Shown piece after piece: positions 45,660-53,769 of a stretch of DNA of 64,000 nucleotides; positions within the stretch are counted from its first letter, which is position 1; every line of letters begins with the position of its first letter. The position numbers were made by a program, and so were the translations under genes. The DNA is from Muriicola marianensis (GTDB lineage Bacteria > Bacteroidota > Bacteroidia > Flavobacteriales > Flavobacteriaceae): assembly GCF_014638095.1 (NCBI RefSeq), contig NZ_BMFH01000001.1, positions 2,179,227-2,243,226 on the forward strand. The letters run 5' to 3'. The notes beneath the pieces were generated by a model. It was not told where the DNA came from, did not search any database, and was given only the letters and a program-made list of their open reading frames with translations.

Positions 45660-46374
45660 TCAGGCTCCAGTCGTACGGGAGATAATTTATTTTGGCCGTT
45701 TCTCGGATCTTAACCTTGGTAAAGGGTTGAAGGTAACTGATCAGACTTCTTTTTTGCATGAAATCACCCCTGTACCACTTAAAGATAGGGGATAGGAATA
45801 TTTCCTCCTCAGTAAACCGATTCTTGCTTTTGTCATTGATAAAACCCATGGCTGCCTGCTGCAACTGGAGTTCCATCCCTTCTGCCGTGTAGGCTTTGTT
45901 CCATAGTTTAGGGCAGGAATAAGAGGCGCAGTTAATGGCGAAATGAATTCGGGGTTCGTTCATCTTCCTCAGGATGCCGAATTCGATCTTACTAAGGGAA
46001 ATACGGTCTTTTCCTACCCGGATCCGGTTTTTCCCCCAGGGGGAGTCAATATCTTTAATGCTCTTGAGGGGATAATTCTCCAGGATCAGATCGACAGTTG
46101 CGGCGTTGTACAAATTGATGTAATAAGCCAGTTTTTCATTTTGGTGTGCTGATGCTTTGGGCTCATTATCCCCCAGATAAGCGAGATATGCTTCGAGATC
46201 TTTTTTGCGCTTCATGAATCCCGGGTAATCCACAAATCCTTCCTTCGAAACATTTTCCTGAAGTAACCGGTCCCAGGCCGTATGGTCTGCAGTCTGTATA
46301 TCTGAAGACGACCCCATTTCAAAAGAGGGGATGAGTAAGGAAGTCAACCAAAAAAGGAAAAGATAGGTTTTCAT
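45646..46374 (-). CDS. DUF547-domain protein in the arsenosugar-type cluster
   Basis: A 242-residue protein with an N-terminal signal-like segment (about 1-20) and a DUF547 domain. Landmarks include YYINLYNAATVDLIL, SLSKIEFGILRKMNEPRIHFAINCASYSCPKL (conserved His and Cys pair), and FIND. DUF547 has no settled function; a cysteine-peptidase-like fold has been suggested. It lies between the TIGR04283 glycosyltransferase (14-base overlap) and the ArsM-like gene (10-base gap). Confidence 0.85.
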   Translation of the reverse strand: MKTYLFLFWLTSLLIPSFEMGSSSDIQTADHTAWDRLLQENVSKEGFVDYPGFMKRKKDLEAYLAYLGDNEPKASAHQNEKLAYYINLYNAATVDLILENYPLKSIKDIDSPWGKNRIRVGKDRISLSKIEFGILRKMNEPRIHFAINCASYSCPKLWNKAYTAEGMELQLQQAAMGFINDKSKNRFTEEEIFLSPIFKWYRGDFMQKRSLISYLQPFTKVKIRETAKINYLPYDWSLNEKK

Positions 46375-46384
46375 AGTTCAGGGA

Positions 46385-47350
46385 TTAACAACAGCCTCCC
46401 CCGTCATAATGCCAGGTGCTTTCACTGATATGGATCTCATCCGACAGCTGTGCCAGAGCTGCTGCTGTTTTATCGCAAACAGCCAGGGGCTGGTTTTGCA
46501 GTAAGACATGTCCTTTCTTGTCATCCAGGTAGGGTTCACCCCCGAAGTAGATGGCGGTTTTACCCGTGAACACGCAGGGACCGTCTTCCGGCATGGGATC
46601 CTTGATGGCAGCGATCTCAATAGATTCTATATGGATCAGCTCATCGGTGGGGTAGTGGTTGGGAGAGAGCACCCTGTAGGATTTCCTCGCCCTGATCTCT
46701 ATGGTCCCGAAACCGGCATCTGTCAACATCTTCACATAGTCCCTGATGGGGATGCTTCCACTGAGGCATTGTGCCCTGAGGCGGTCGTCGTTGCGCAGCG
46801 CTTCATTCATGTGTTGTTCACAGACAGGGTCGCTCATCACCAGTCTGCCGTGAGGTTTAAGCACGCGGTACATCTCGCCGATGGCTTTTTTTAAATCCTC
46901 TGTCTTAAAGATATTGAACAGGCAATTCTGAGCAGCCACATCTATGCTTTCACTTTCGATGGGCAGGTTGAGGGCGTCGCCCTTGACCAGTTCAACGAAA
47001 TCGCTTTTGAACCAGGGATTTTCCTTTTCGGCTACCTTAAAATTTTTCCTGCAGGCTTCGAGCATCTCGTCTACCACATCCACGCCGGTGACCCCGCCGA
47101 CCTGCCTGGAGAAATAGGCAAATTGAAGCAGTTCCATTCCTCCTCCGACCCCCACATAGAGTACCTTGGGTTCATTGACCAGGTCTGAGGCAGAAACGGT
47201 GCTTCCGCAACCGTAGTTCATCTCCTGCATGATGGTTGGTATAGACAGGCCCGGGAGCTGCCATACCGGATTCGTGGTACAGCAGAGGCCCACATCGGGG
47301 GTCAGGGCTGCTTGTTTATACAGGTCATTGGTCGCTTCCAGATAACTCAT
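46385..47350 (-). CDS. ArsM-like SAM-dependent methyltransferase (arsenosugar type)
   Basis: A 321-residue class-I methyltransferase. It has LYVGVGGGMELLQFAYF for SAM binding (motif I), VVDEMLEACRKNF (motif II), KGDALNLPIESESIDVAAQNCLFNIF (motif III/IV), and MYRVLKPHGRLVMSDPV. Candidate arsenic-binding cysteines are Cys23-Cys24 (LCCTTNP), Cys48 (GCGST) and the terminal Cys320-Cys321. This layout matches the methyltransferases annotated as arsenosugar biosynthesis ArsM. It should methylate trivalent arsenic. It overlaps the purine nucleoside phosphorylase gene by 4 bases. Confidence 0.88.
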   Translation of the reverse strand: MSYLEATNDLYKQAALTPDVGLCCTTNPVWQLPGLSIPTIMQEMNYGCGSTVSASDLVNEPKVLYVGVGGGMELLQFAYFSRQVGGVTGVDVVDEMLEACRKNFKVAEKENPWFKSDFVELVKGDALNLPIESESIDVAAQNCLFNIFKTEDLKKAIGEMYRVLKPHGRLVMSDPVCEQHMNEALRNDDRLRAQCLSGSIPIRDYVKMLTDAGFGTIEIRARKSYRVLSPNHYPTDELIHIESIEIAAIKDPMPEDGPCVFTGKTAIYFGGEPYLDDKKGHVLLQNQPLAVCDKTAAALAQLSDEIHISESTWHYDGGGCC

Positions 47351-48162
47351 AATAGTTGTATTAATTCGGTGAATAATGTAATCATTTTTGGTTCTGTCCT
47401 GGCGGCTACTTCCAGGATCTCAGAAACATTGACCGGTTCCAGGTCGTCCGGATCACATTCGTCCGTCAGAACTGAGACCGCTATTACAGGTAGTCGTAAA
47501 TGATTGGCAATAATTACTTCGGGTACCGTACTCATCCCTACCGCATCAGCTCCGATGATCTTCAGCATGCGGTATTCGGCTTTAGTTTCCAGTTGAGGAC
47601 CTACAACGGCCGCATACACTCCTTTTTGCAGGGAGATCCCCATTTTTGTGGCGATCTGCTCGATCTTTTTGCGCATATCGGGGTCGTAGGGATCACTCAT
47701 ATCCACGAACCGGTCACCGAATTCCGCCACGTTCTTAAAAGCGAGGGGGGAGCCACCCTGTAAATTGATGTGGTCTTCCACCAGCATGATATCCCCTTTT
47801 TTAAAGTTGAGGTTGATGGCCCCTGCCGCATTGGAGATGAACAATTTATTGATGCCCAGTTGCCTCATCACCCTGATGGGGTAGGTGACATCGGTGAATT
47901 CGTAGCCTTCATAAAGGTGGAATCTACCCTGCATGACCACCACCTTTTTCCCTTTGAGAGTGCCGTAGACCAGTTTTCCGGAATGGAATTCCACGGTGGC
48001 CAGGGGAAAAAAAGGGATGTTGTGGTAATGGGCCACCAGGGGATCCTCTATCTCGTCTACCAGTTTCCCCAAACCTGTGCCCAGCACAATGCCGATCTCC
48101 GGTTTGTGAAATCCTTTGGATTGCAGGTACTGGGTGGATTCATCCAGTTGTTTTTGAGTCAT
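47347..48162 (-). CDS. Purine-nucleoside phosphorylase
   Basis: A 271-residue trimeric-type PNP. Motifs: IGIVLGTGLGKLVDEI (phosphate loop), MQGRFHLYEGY (conserved His), LFISNAAGAINLNFKKGDIMLVEDHINL, GPQLETKAEYRMLKIIGADAVGMSTVPEVI. It cleaves purine nucleosides with phosphate. In this cluster the probable substrate is an arsenic-modified deoxyadenosine, from which adenine must be removed to make an arsenosugar; that is inferred from gene context. It overlaps its neighbours on both sides by 4 bases. Confidence 0.93.
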   Translation of the reverse strand: MTQKQLDESTQYLQSKGFHKPEIGIVLGTGLGKLVDEIEDPLVAHYHNIPFFPLATVEFHSGKLVYGTLKGKKVVVMQGRFHLYEGYEFTDVTYPIRVMRQLGINKLFISNAAGAINLNFKKGDIMLVEDHINLQGGSPLAFKNVAEFGDRFVDMSDPYDPDMRKKIEQIATKMGISLQKGVYAAVVGPQLETKAEYRMLKIIGADAVGMSTVPEVIIANHLRLPVIAVSVLTDECDPDDLEPVNVSEILEVAARTEPKMITLFTELIQLL

Positions 48163-48791
48163 TTTTTATCTTTTATAAATGGCAAAAACGCCGGGTTATC
48201 AATGATATCATCAAGCACGTCCACGTCATTCTTTGGAGGTAGCATAAAACAATCCTGCCCTTCCAGGTCAGACAGGGTCTGCTCGAGTACTTCAGCGGAT
48301 CCCCAGTTCTTGTTTGTGAATAAGGCTGGGGTAAATTGCCTCATCCCGAGAAGATAGTAGCCTCCATCAAGGGCCGGACCCAGGACGAAATCATGCTCCT
48401 TCAACTTTTCAAATGCCATTTCCAGGTCTTCCGTATTCAGGTCGAACAGGTCGCTGCCAATGATCAGGATACGCTCGTATCCTTCCTTAAACCCTTCCCT
48501 GAAGGCATCGGCCATACGTTCTCCGAGATCTGCACCTTTCTGTTGTGCTTTTGTATAGATCTTCTCATCCCACACGTCGTCCGTTCCAATGTGATCTGAG
48601 TAAAACACCCTTTTATCAGTCTTCAATGGGGCCGATACGGCAGCAGTATGCCGCAAAAGGAACCTGTAGATCTCAAGGGCGGCCTTATCTCCCACTGAGG
48701 CTGCCAGGCGGGTTTTGCACTGTCCCAGGACGGGGTTACGCGTGAAGATGAGCAGGAGGTCCTTTTTTTTATCCTTCATCCTTCTCTTCAT
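48159..48791 (-). CDS. TIGR04282-type (DUF2064) arsenosugar-associated sugar transferase
   Basis: A 210-residue protein of the DUF2064/TIGR04282 family with a nucleotidyltransferase-like GT-A fold. Landmarks are LLIFTRNPVLGQCKTRLA, GADLGERMADAF, ILIIGSDLFDLN (acidic pair), LGPALDGGYYLLGM and LPPKNDVDVLDDI. It is thought to activate or transfer the sugar phosphate formed after the phosphorylase step. The first Met residues offer two starts (48791 or 48779), both overlapping the rhodanese gene. Confidence 0.87.
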   Translation of the reverse strand: MKRRMKDKKKDLLLIFTRNPVLGQCKTRLAASVGDKAALEIYRFLLRHTAAVSAPLKTDKRVFYSDHIGTDDVWDEKIYTKAQQKGADLGERMADAFREGFKEGYERILIIGSDLFDLNTEDLEMAFEKLKEHDFVLGPALDGGYYLLGMRQFTPALFTNKNWGSAEVLEQTLSDLEGQDCFMLPPKNDVDVLDDIIDNPAFLPFIKDKK

Positions 48792-49290
48792 CTTCAGGAC
48801 CGTAGACCTTTTCTCCCTTCTTTAGCAGCATCCCCCAAAATCGGTTGTAAGCATGCACCTTATGAGTGGGTTTTTCATTGCTGTCCAGTATGATGTTTCC
48901 TTCCTCCACCCATTTAAATATCCCACCGGAGAGGTTTCTGACGTGAGAATATCCCATCTGCTGAAGCTTCTCTCCTATCTTGCCCGAACGTATACCCACT
49001 GAACAATAGACCACATAGGTAGCTTCTTTATCCGGAAAGGAGGAAGTGAATTCCTTTGGGTCAAAATTGTCATAACCTATGTGACTGGCATGCGGGAGAT
49101 GGCTTACGTCAAATTCCTCTTTTTCCCTTGCATCGAGACGGATGTAGGAGGGGTTTACCCTTACTTCCGTCACAGAAACCAGAGGGACCTCATCCCCCGA
49201 AAGTCTATCCATGACCTTCTCCAGGGTTCGCTGTCCCAAGGCCGAGGATGTGGTAAGTAAGATCCCGATGATGAGTCCTGTTTTGAGCAT
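48769..49290 (-). CDS. Secreted rhodanese-domain protein heading the arsenosugar-type cluster
   Basis: A 173-residue protein with a signal peptide ending near SSALGQ and one rhodanese domain. The active-site loop VVYCSVGIRSG contains the catalytic Cys, and GYSHVRNLSGGIFKWVEEG is the usual C-terminal part. ATG at 49290 is chosen because the longer reading would cross the divergent GH32 promoter. It may handle sulphur or bind arsenic thiols in the periplasm; this is speculation. A TATCTTTG box ends only 6 bases upstream, so the message may be leaderless or the true start slightly downstream. Confidence 0.85.
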   Translation of the reverse strand: MLKTGLIIGILLTTSSALGQRTLEKVMDRLSGDEVPLVSVTEVRVNPSYIRLDAREKEEFDVSHLPHASHIGYDNFDPKEFTSSFPDKEATYVVYCSVGIRSGKIGEKLQQMGYSHVRNLSGGIFKWVEEGNIILDSNEKPTHKVHAYNRFWGMLLKKGEKVYGPEDEEKDEG

Positions 49291-49295
49291 AGGGA

Positions 49296-49303
49296 CAAAG
49301 ATA
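49296..49303 (-). promoter_or_regulatory. -7 promoter box (TATCTTTG) of the arsenosugar-type cluster
   Basis: On the minus strand 49303-49296 reads TATCTTTG, an exact TAnnTTTG match; a TTTG 23 bases upstream could be the -33 element. It lies in the 82-base gap that separates the divergent rhodanese and GH32 genes. Confidence 0.5.
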
Positions 49304-49372
49304 GGATTTTGCTCAGGTTCCGAAAACAAACCCAGGGTGGGGAGCAAGCGAATTTTGATGTATTTTAGGAAG

Positions 49373-50938
49373 ATGGAAAGAAAAACTATTTGGATTGCCT
49401 TTTGTGCAATGACCATCCTGCTGCTAGGTTACCAGTGTAAGCAGGCTCCGGAGATGGAAAAAATTACGGCGGAAGAGATCGGCTATTACGAGGAGCCCTT
49501 TCGCCCTCAGTATCATTTTAGTCCGCCTGAAAAATGGATGAACGATCCCAATGGCCTGGTCTATCACCAGGGGGTTTATCACCTATTCTACCAGTACTAT
49601 CCTGAAGATATCGTCTGGGGTCCTATGCACTGGGGGCACGCCACTAGTACGGACCTGCTTCACTGGGAGAACAAACCCATCGCCTTGTATCCGGATGAGA
49701 ACGGCCTGATCTTCTCGGGCAGTGCCGTGATCGACCACGAGAACACCTCCGGCCTGGGAAGCGAAGAAAATCCACCATTGGTAGCCATTTTCACATATCA
49801 CGATATGGAAAAGGAGAAAGGAGGGGGCAATGACCACCAGATACAGGGAGTGGCTTACAGCCTTGATAATGGGGAAACTTTTACGATGTATGAAGGGAAT
49901 CCGGTATTGCTCAATTCCGAATTCAGGGATTTCAGGGATCCCAAGGTCTTTTGGGATGAGGATATGAAACACTGGGTAATGGCCCTGGTCGCAGGGGATC
50001 ACCTCAGGCTGTACCATTCGGATAACCTGCTGGAGTGGACCTATATGAGTCGGTTTGGGGAAGACCAGGGAGCCCACGGAGGGGTGTGGGAATGCCCGGA
50101 CCTGTTTGAGTTGCAGGTTGAGGGAACGGATGAGAAAAAATGGGTACTCCTGATCAGCATCAATCCTGGAGCTCCCAATGGTGGCAGTGGCACCCAGTAC
50201 TTTGTCGGGGATTTTGACGGGATCACCTTTACTTCAGAACAGCAGGAAGCGAAGTGGCTCGACTGGGGGACGGATAACTATGCCGGGGTCACATACAACA
50301 ACACCCCGGGAGACGAGCGCATCTTTATTGGCTGGATGAGCAACTGGGACTATGCCCGGGATACACCCACTGAGGTATGGCGCAGTGCCATGACCTTGCC
50401 GAGAAAGCTGAGCCTGGCAATATACGAAGGAGAGTACACCCTCGTCAATTACCCCATTGAGGGAGTAGCAGACCTGCTCGTGGAAGAAAAAAGCCTGAAG
50501 CTTCAGGTCCCGGCAGGAGGGGAAGTATCCACCGAGTTGAATAACGGGAGTCAGAGCAGGATCCATTTTACATCCCCCATGGAAGACCTCTCTTTTATTT
50601 TAAAAAACGAATCGGGAGAAGTACTGGTCCTGAAACTGGATCCCGGGCAAGGCCTTCTAAACCTGGACCGATCTGCCAGCGGACTGGTAGATTTTAAGGA
50701 AACCTTTGGGAGGGTGCAGCAGATGCCCCTGGAGCACCTGGGCGATGGAGAATTGGAGTTCGACATCTTTACGGACGCATCTTCGATTGAGGTTTTTATC
50801 AACAAAGGGCAATTTGCCATGACCGCCCAGGTCTTCCCGACCGAGCCGTATTCAGAACTGCTGATCAGCAACCAGGGTTCGGAACCGGTAGAAATTCTGC
50901 AGGTAGAGGTACATGCTGTGAACAGGGTCTGGCGATAG
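49373..50938 (+). CDS. GH32 fructan hydrolase lipoprotein (levanase/inulinase/invertase type)
   Basis: A 521-residue GH32 enzyme that cuts beta-fructosyl links in fructans or sucrose. ATG at 49373 (AGGA just upstream) gives a lipobox LLGYQC. The five-bladed propeller has the three catalytic blocks: WMNDPNG with nucleophile Asp58, FRDPK with Asp189, and WECPDL with acid/base Glu240. A C-terminal beta-sandwich ends at about 521 with SIEVFINKGQFAMTAQVFP. It is probably anchored at the cell surface or in the periplasm. No fructose transporter or SusCD pair is adjacent, so fructan use is suggested only by the enzyme. The exact linkage preference is not readable. Confidence 0.93.
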   Translation: MERKTIWIAFCAMTILLLGYQCKQAPEMEKITAEEIGYYEEPFRPQYHFSPPEKWMNDPNGLVYHQGVYHLFYQYYPEDIVWGPMHWGHATSTDLLHWENKPIALYPDENGLIFSGSAVIDHENTSGLGSEENPPLVAIFTYHDMEKEKGGGNDHQIQGVAYSLDNGETFTMYEGNPVLLNSEFRDFRDPKVFWDEDMKHWVMALVAGDHLRLYHSDNLLEWTYMSRFGEDQGAHGGVWECPDLFELQVEGTDEKKWVLLISINPGAPNGGSGTQYFVGDFDGITFTSEQQEAKWLDWGTDNYAGVTYNNTPGDERIFIGWMSNWDYARDTPTEVWRSAMTLPRKLSLAIYEGEYTLVNYPIEGVADLLVEEKSLKLQVPAGGEVSTELNNGSQSRIHFTSPMEDLSFILKNESGEVLVLKLDPGQGLLNLDRSASGLVDFKETFGRVQQMPLEHLGDGELEFDIFTDASSIEVFINKGQFAMTAQVFPTEPYSELLISNQGSEPVEILQVEVHAVNRVWR

Positions 50939-51027
50939 GAAGATGGATCCTGAATCAAGTTCCCTTTGCGGTATGCGAAATGATCGGGATTTTGTATCTT
51001 GGAGAATAACCATTAAAACCAACCACA

Positions 51028-51732
51028 ATGAAAAAACTAGTTTTAGCATTGGCATTCCTGATGTCGGTGACCCTGGTAGCCCAGGAAGGGTATTTTACAA
51101 CCTACAACTTTACCGTAGAACCCCAGAACGAAGGTACAGTCCTGAATTTGATCAAAGATTATTTCTCTACCCACAAGATAGAAGGAGTGACCGTTTCCCT
51201 TTGGGAGAACCATTTCAGGGACAGTGGAAATAACTTCACCCATGGCATCGTTTTCTCGGGCTCCCTGGAGGCCATGGGAAGGCAGTACTCAAATGACGGA
51301 GGATCAGAATGGATGTTGTTCATCACACAAGTCAATCAACATGTAAAGGAGGGCTTTAGTGCGGCCATGGGGACCCGCCAGATGAGCTGGGGAGACATGA
51401 CAGTTCAATATCCTGTCCAGAATTACTACATCGTCCAGGTAGACAATGCGGATGCTTTCAGGACTGCGTATGAAAAGTACCATTCGTCAGCAGTTCGCAA
51501 AGGGTGGATGAACATGTATGGGAGATTTACCACGGGAATCGGACCAGATGGAGGTTCACATTGGGCCATCACAGGCTACAAGGATTTTAAAAGCGCCATG
51601 GGGGGATCCAATGCGGTCCTGACAGAGGCAGAAAGATCGGCCAGGGACAAAGCCTGGAATACATTTAGAGAGACCAATGGCGGCGCCAAACTCGTCAGGT
51701 CAGGTACGCGTATCCTGCTGGGACAATGGTAA
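51028..51732 (+). CDS. Secreted protein of unknown function
   Basis: A 234-residue protein with a clear signal peptide (MKKLVLALAFLMSVTLVAQ) and no lipobox. The mature part appears to contain two related halves: TYNFTVEPQNEGTVLNLIKDYF in the first and NYYIVQVDNADAFRTAYEKYH in the second, each starting with a beta strand and an amphipathic helix. This recalls ferredoxin-like or dimeric alpha-beta barrel folds. I do not recognise a family. It follows GH32 by 90 bases and ends at a strong terminator; it may have its own promoter. Confidence 0.8.
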   Translation: MKKLVLALAFLMSVTLVAQEGYFTTYNFTVEPQNEGTVLNLIKDYFSTHKIEGVTVSLWENHFRDSGNNFTHGIVFSGSLEAMGRQYSNDGGSEWMLFITQVNQHVKEGFSAAMGTRQMSWGDMTVQYPVQNYYIVQVDNADAFRTAYEKYHSSAVRKGWMNMYGRFTTGIGPDGGSHWAITGYKDFKSAMGGSNAVLTEAERSARDKAWNTFRETNGGAKLVRSGTRILLGQW

Positions 51733-51734
51733 AT

Positions 51735-51763
51735 AAAAAACCCTCTGAAACAGAGGGTTTTTT
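51735..51763. terminator. Rho-independent terminator between convergent genes
   Basis: AAAAAACCCTCTG (51735-51747) and CAGAGGGTTTTTT (51751-51763) form a perfect 13-bp stem around AAA. It has A-run and T-run flanks, so it works on both strands. It serves the secreted protein on plus and probably the DUF4287 gene on minus. Confidence 0.9.
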
Positions 51764-51785
51764 ATTTGCAAATGGAGGGTAACCA

Positions 51786-52328
51786 CTAGCCTGCATGGGA
51801 ATAAGCGTCCCGCAACCAATCCTTTAATTCCTTATCGATATCTTCAGGTTGTTCCAGCCTGACCCTGTGGGTACACATGGTTCCGAATGGGCCGGAATTC
51901 TCCAGCCTGTTCGTAGTGGGATAACCCGGTAGTTTAAGACCCAGGTCTAACCGGGTCTTGGTGGCCGGACTGATCAGGGCAAACTGTTTCTTCCGGACAA
52001 AGCTGACCGTCGTCTTTTTAGGGACGATGTTCACGTCCTGGCCCAGGTCTGAGACAAAGGCCTTAACTTTTTCGAATACAGGCAGGAGGTGTTCCTTCCC
52101 CTTGTATTGATTTGTCAGAAGGTCATCGGAAGATGAGTTTTCTTCTTTGGAAAGGTGAACGATGGTGTTGGCAAAACCATGGGTAACCCCGTGGTCCTTC
52201 TTGAGAAAGTTGACTGCTTCAGAGTGTTTCGCAAATGCCCTGGTCTTGAGGAGGGCTTTCCATTCTTCCAGGGATTTCCCCGTTTTTTCGGGCATATTGG
52301 AGATCATTGTCTGAAGTGCCGGATCCAT
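51786..52328 (-). CDS. DUF4287/DUF5655-domain protein
   Basis: A 180-residue soluble protein with two small domains. An N-terminal DUF4287 (about 1-60) contains MPEKTGKSLEEWKALLK and DHGVTHGFANTIVHLS, and a C-terminal DUF5655 (about 80-178) contains KKTTVSFVRKKQFALI and TKTRLDLGLKL. The combination is common in bacteria; its role is unknown. No operon partner is adjacent. It shares the terminator at 51735-51763. Confidence 0.85.
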   Translation of the reverse strand: MDPALQTMISNMPEKTGKSLEEWKALLKTRAFAKHSEAVNFLKKDHGVTHGFANTIVHLSKEENSSSDDLLTNQYKGKEHLLPVFEKVKAFVSDLGQDVNIVPKKTTVSFVRKKQFALISPATKTRLDLGLKLPGYPTTNRLENSGPFGTMCTHRVRLEQPEDIDKELKDWLRDAYSHAG

Positions 52329-52485
52329 GGTCTTACGATTTACAGGTGAAACAGTACTAATTTAACGTATTTCTTTCGGTTTTTAGACCTCGTGGACTCC
52401 GTGAGCTGTCATCCATAAAAAGAGGGACACGGCAGATCACTCTAACCGTGCCCCATGGGGTCACTAACTAAACCAACTTTATAAC

Positions 52486-53169
52486 TCACTTGTAGTGTTC
52501 CCCGTTCACTCTAACCTTTTGTTTCGCCTTTATTGAGCTGAGGTCGAATCCTGCGAAATACCGGAGATAATCTTCGACGGTAGTCCCAAAGGCATCTTCC
52601 ATACTGTTTGTTCCATTAGACCGGATGAATTTTTTTACGTTTCCTGGTCCCGCCAGATGGGCCGCTGCGATCAGGCCCGATTCGGTGATGGGTACCCCAT
52701 TGATCGTCTTTCCGGAAGCGGATGCTATTTCGTGTCTCAGGATCCATTTATTCCTGGCGATATTTGCTTCGAGAACCGATTCCTGTAATTCAGGGGAATG
52801 GAGGAAGGAGAGAGTGTCTTTTATCCCAAGTACCGCCAGCGTTGCTGAGCCAAACTGGTACTTACCCATATATCCAAGGGTATTGACACAGCTGTACCTG
52901 CCTCTTGATTCCTTAAAGCCCAGGGCCTCTTTGAAGGCTATATAATCTCCTGCAACAAGTGGAAATGGGATTCGGACGGCATCTTTCTTTTCCGAATGGG
53001 GTATGGAGAATGCAGGAGGGGAAATCAGCCCCCTGTTTTTTAACGATAGGGGCACCAAGGTAGTGCCGAGGTCGTTCTTCGCTTTAGGAGAAGAAGAGGA
53101 ACTGAATCCATATCCGAGCAGGATGAGACAGGAGATCCCGATTGCGATTAAAACTTCATTCATTTTCAT
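52486..53169 (-). CDS. Putative lytic transglycosylase-like secreted protein
   Basis: A 227-residue protein. A hydrophobic N-terminal anchor (about 5-20) and a Ser-rich linker are followed by a lysozyme-like domain. That domain contains ALGFKESRGRYSCVNTLGYMGKYQFG (candidate catalytic Glu in KESRG, then a GYMGKYQF-type substrate loop) and ITESGLIAAAHLAGPGNVKKFI. These resemble peptidoglycan lytic transglycosylases of the Slt/goose-type superfamily, but the family is not certain. ATG at 53169 overlaps the stop of a 35-codon ORF upstream as ATGA, so translation is coupled. Confidence 0.72.
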   Translation of the reverse strand: MKMNEVLIAIGISCLILLGYGFSSSSSPKAKNDLGTTLVPLSLKNRGLISPPAFSIPHSEKKDAVRIPFPLVAGDYIAFKEALGFKESRGRYSCVNTLGYMGKYQFGSATLAVLGIKDTLSFLHSPELQESVLEANIARNKWILRHEIASASGKTINGVPITESGLIAAAHLAGPGNVKKFIRSNGTNSMEDAFGTTVEDYLRYFAGFDLSSIKAKQKVRVNGEHYK

Positions 53170-53273
53170 AATATCCAGTATAAAAGGGACAATATCACCC
53201 CGATGGCACACAGGATCAACAGGATTTTCTCAAAAGCCTTCTTCATCGTCATGTCGTGTTGTTGCAGGTCCAT
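53166..53273 (-). CDS. 35-residue single-helix membrane protein coupled to the transglycosylase-like gene
   Basis: A short ORF from ATG at 53273 to TGA at 53166. It encodes a polar start with several Met and Lys residues, then one hydrophobic helix (about residues 15-33, ILLILCAIGVILSLLYWIL). The stop overlaps the next ATG (ATGA). The coupling and clean single helix support translation; alternative starts at residues 8 and 10 would keep the helix. Function unknown; possibly a helper for the wall enzyme. Confidence 0.5.
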   Translation of the reverse strand: MDLQQHDMTMKKAFEKILLILCAIGVILSLLYWIL

Positions 53274-53294
53274 TTACTATTATTTTTAGGACAT

Positions 53295-53456
53295 TTAAAT
53301 TTGTTCTTCAGTTCTCTCTGCAGTATTTCTCAGGTCATCCTGAAATGCAGCTCCGATAAACCAGGTATCATCGTTTGCGGCATGATTAGAGATGATTCCT
53401 TTTGTTTTCTTCTTCCCCCATAACCCGTTCTGTATACGTTCCAGTCTGTTTTTCAT
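53295..53456 (-). CDS. Small basic/acidic 53-residue ORF, unknown function
   Basis: An ORF from ATG at 53456 to TAA at 53295, 53 residues, beginning MKNRLERIQNGLWGKKK and continuing with an acidic C-terminal half. It lies 10 bases after the stop of the small membrane gene upstream and 21 bases before the 35-residue ORF. No known family was recognised and no strong ribosome-binding site is present, so this is a tentative gene supported mainly by its fit into the run. Confidence 0.35.
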   Translation of the reverse strand: MKNRLERIQNGLWGKKKTKGIISNHAANDDTWFIGAAFQDDLRNTAERTEEQI

Positions 53457-53466
53457 CAGGGAATTA

Positions 53467-53709
53467 TTACAGGAGTACCGAGGTACTTAAAAAGATCTTT
53501 TTACCATCCGGGGAGCGAAAGGCTAGCCACCATTTCTTTACATTCCTCTTGAAACGGTGGAAGGGCAGGTGCCAGTTCCTGCCTGTTTCAAAATTTTTTC
53601 GTTTCAACTTGCGTTCTTCCAGTACGCTGGGTACGATCAGTACTATGGCCAACATAAAGGCCAGGATACTGATAAGGAAGAGGATTAGAGCCAGATTTTC
53701 ATTTTCCAT
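53467..53709 (-). CDS. Small membrane protein with cytosolic basic tail
   Basis: An 80-residue protein with one long hydrophobic segment (about 5-30, NLALILFLISILAFMLAIVLIV) followed by a positively charged tail. ATG at 53709 is given; a GTG at 53739 would add 10 residues. A -7 box TACATTTG lies at 53777-53770 on the same strand. No family recognised. It begins the run of small genes that ends with the transglycosylase-like gene. Confidence 0.5.
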   Translation of the reverse strand: MENENLALILFLISILAFMLAIVLIVPSVLEERKLKRKNFETGRNWHLPFHRFKRNVKKWWLAFRSPDGKKIFLSTSVLL

Positions 53710-53769
53710 TTTCGTTCTTGGGATTAAAAAGGTTCTCACAAATCAACCCTGTTGTTTCAGGATATCGGT

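Noticed and set aside
47770-48357. Plus-strand open frame of 195 codons across the PNP and TIGR04282 genes
   Set aside because: Covers parts of two recognised genes on the other strand and has no start signal.
52396-52460. GC-rich partial dyad between the DUF4287 and transglycosylase-like genes
   Set aside because: The stem is imperfect with a long loop and no T-run; no role can be supported.
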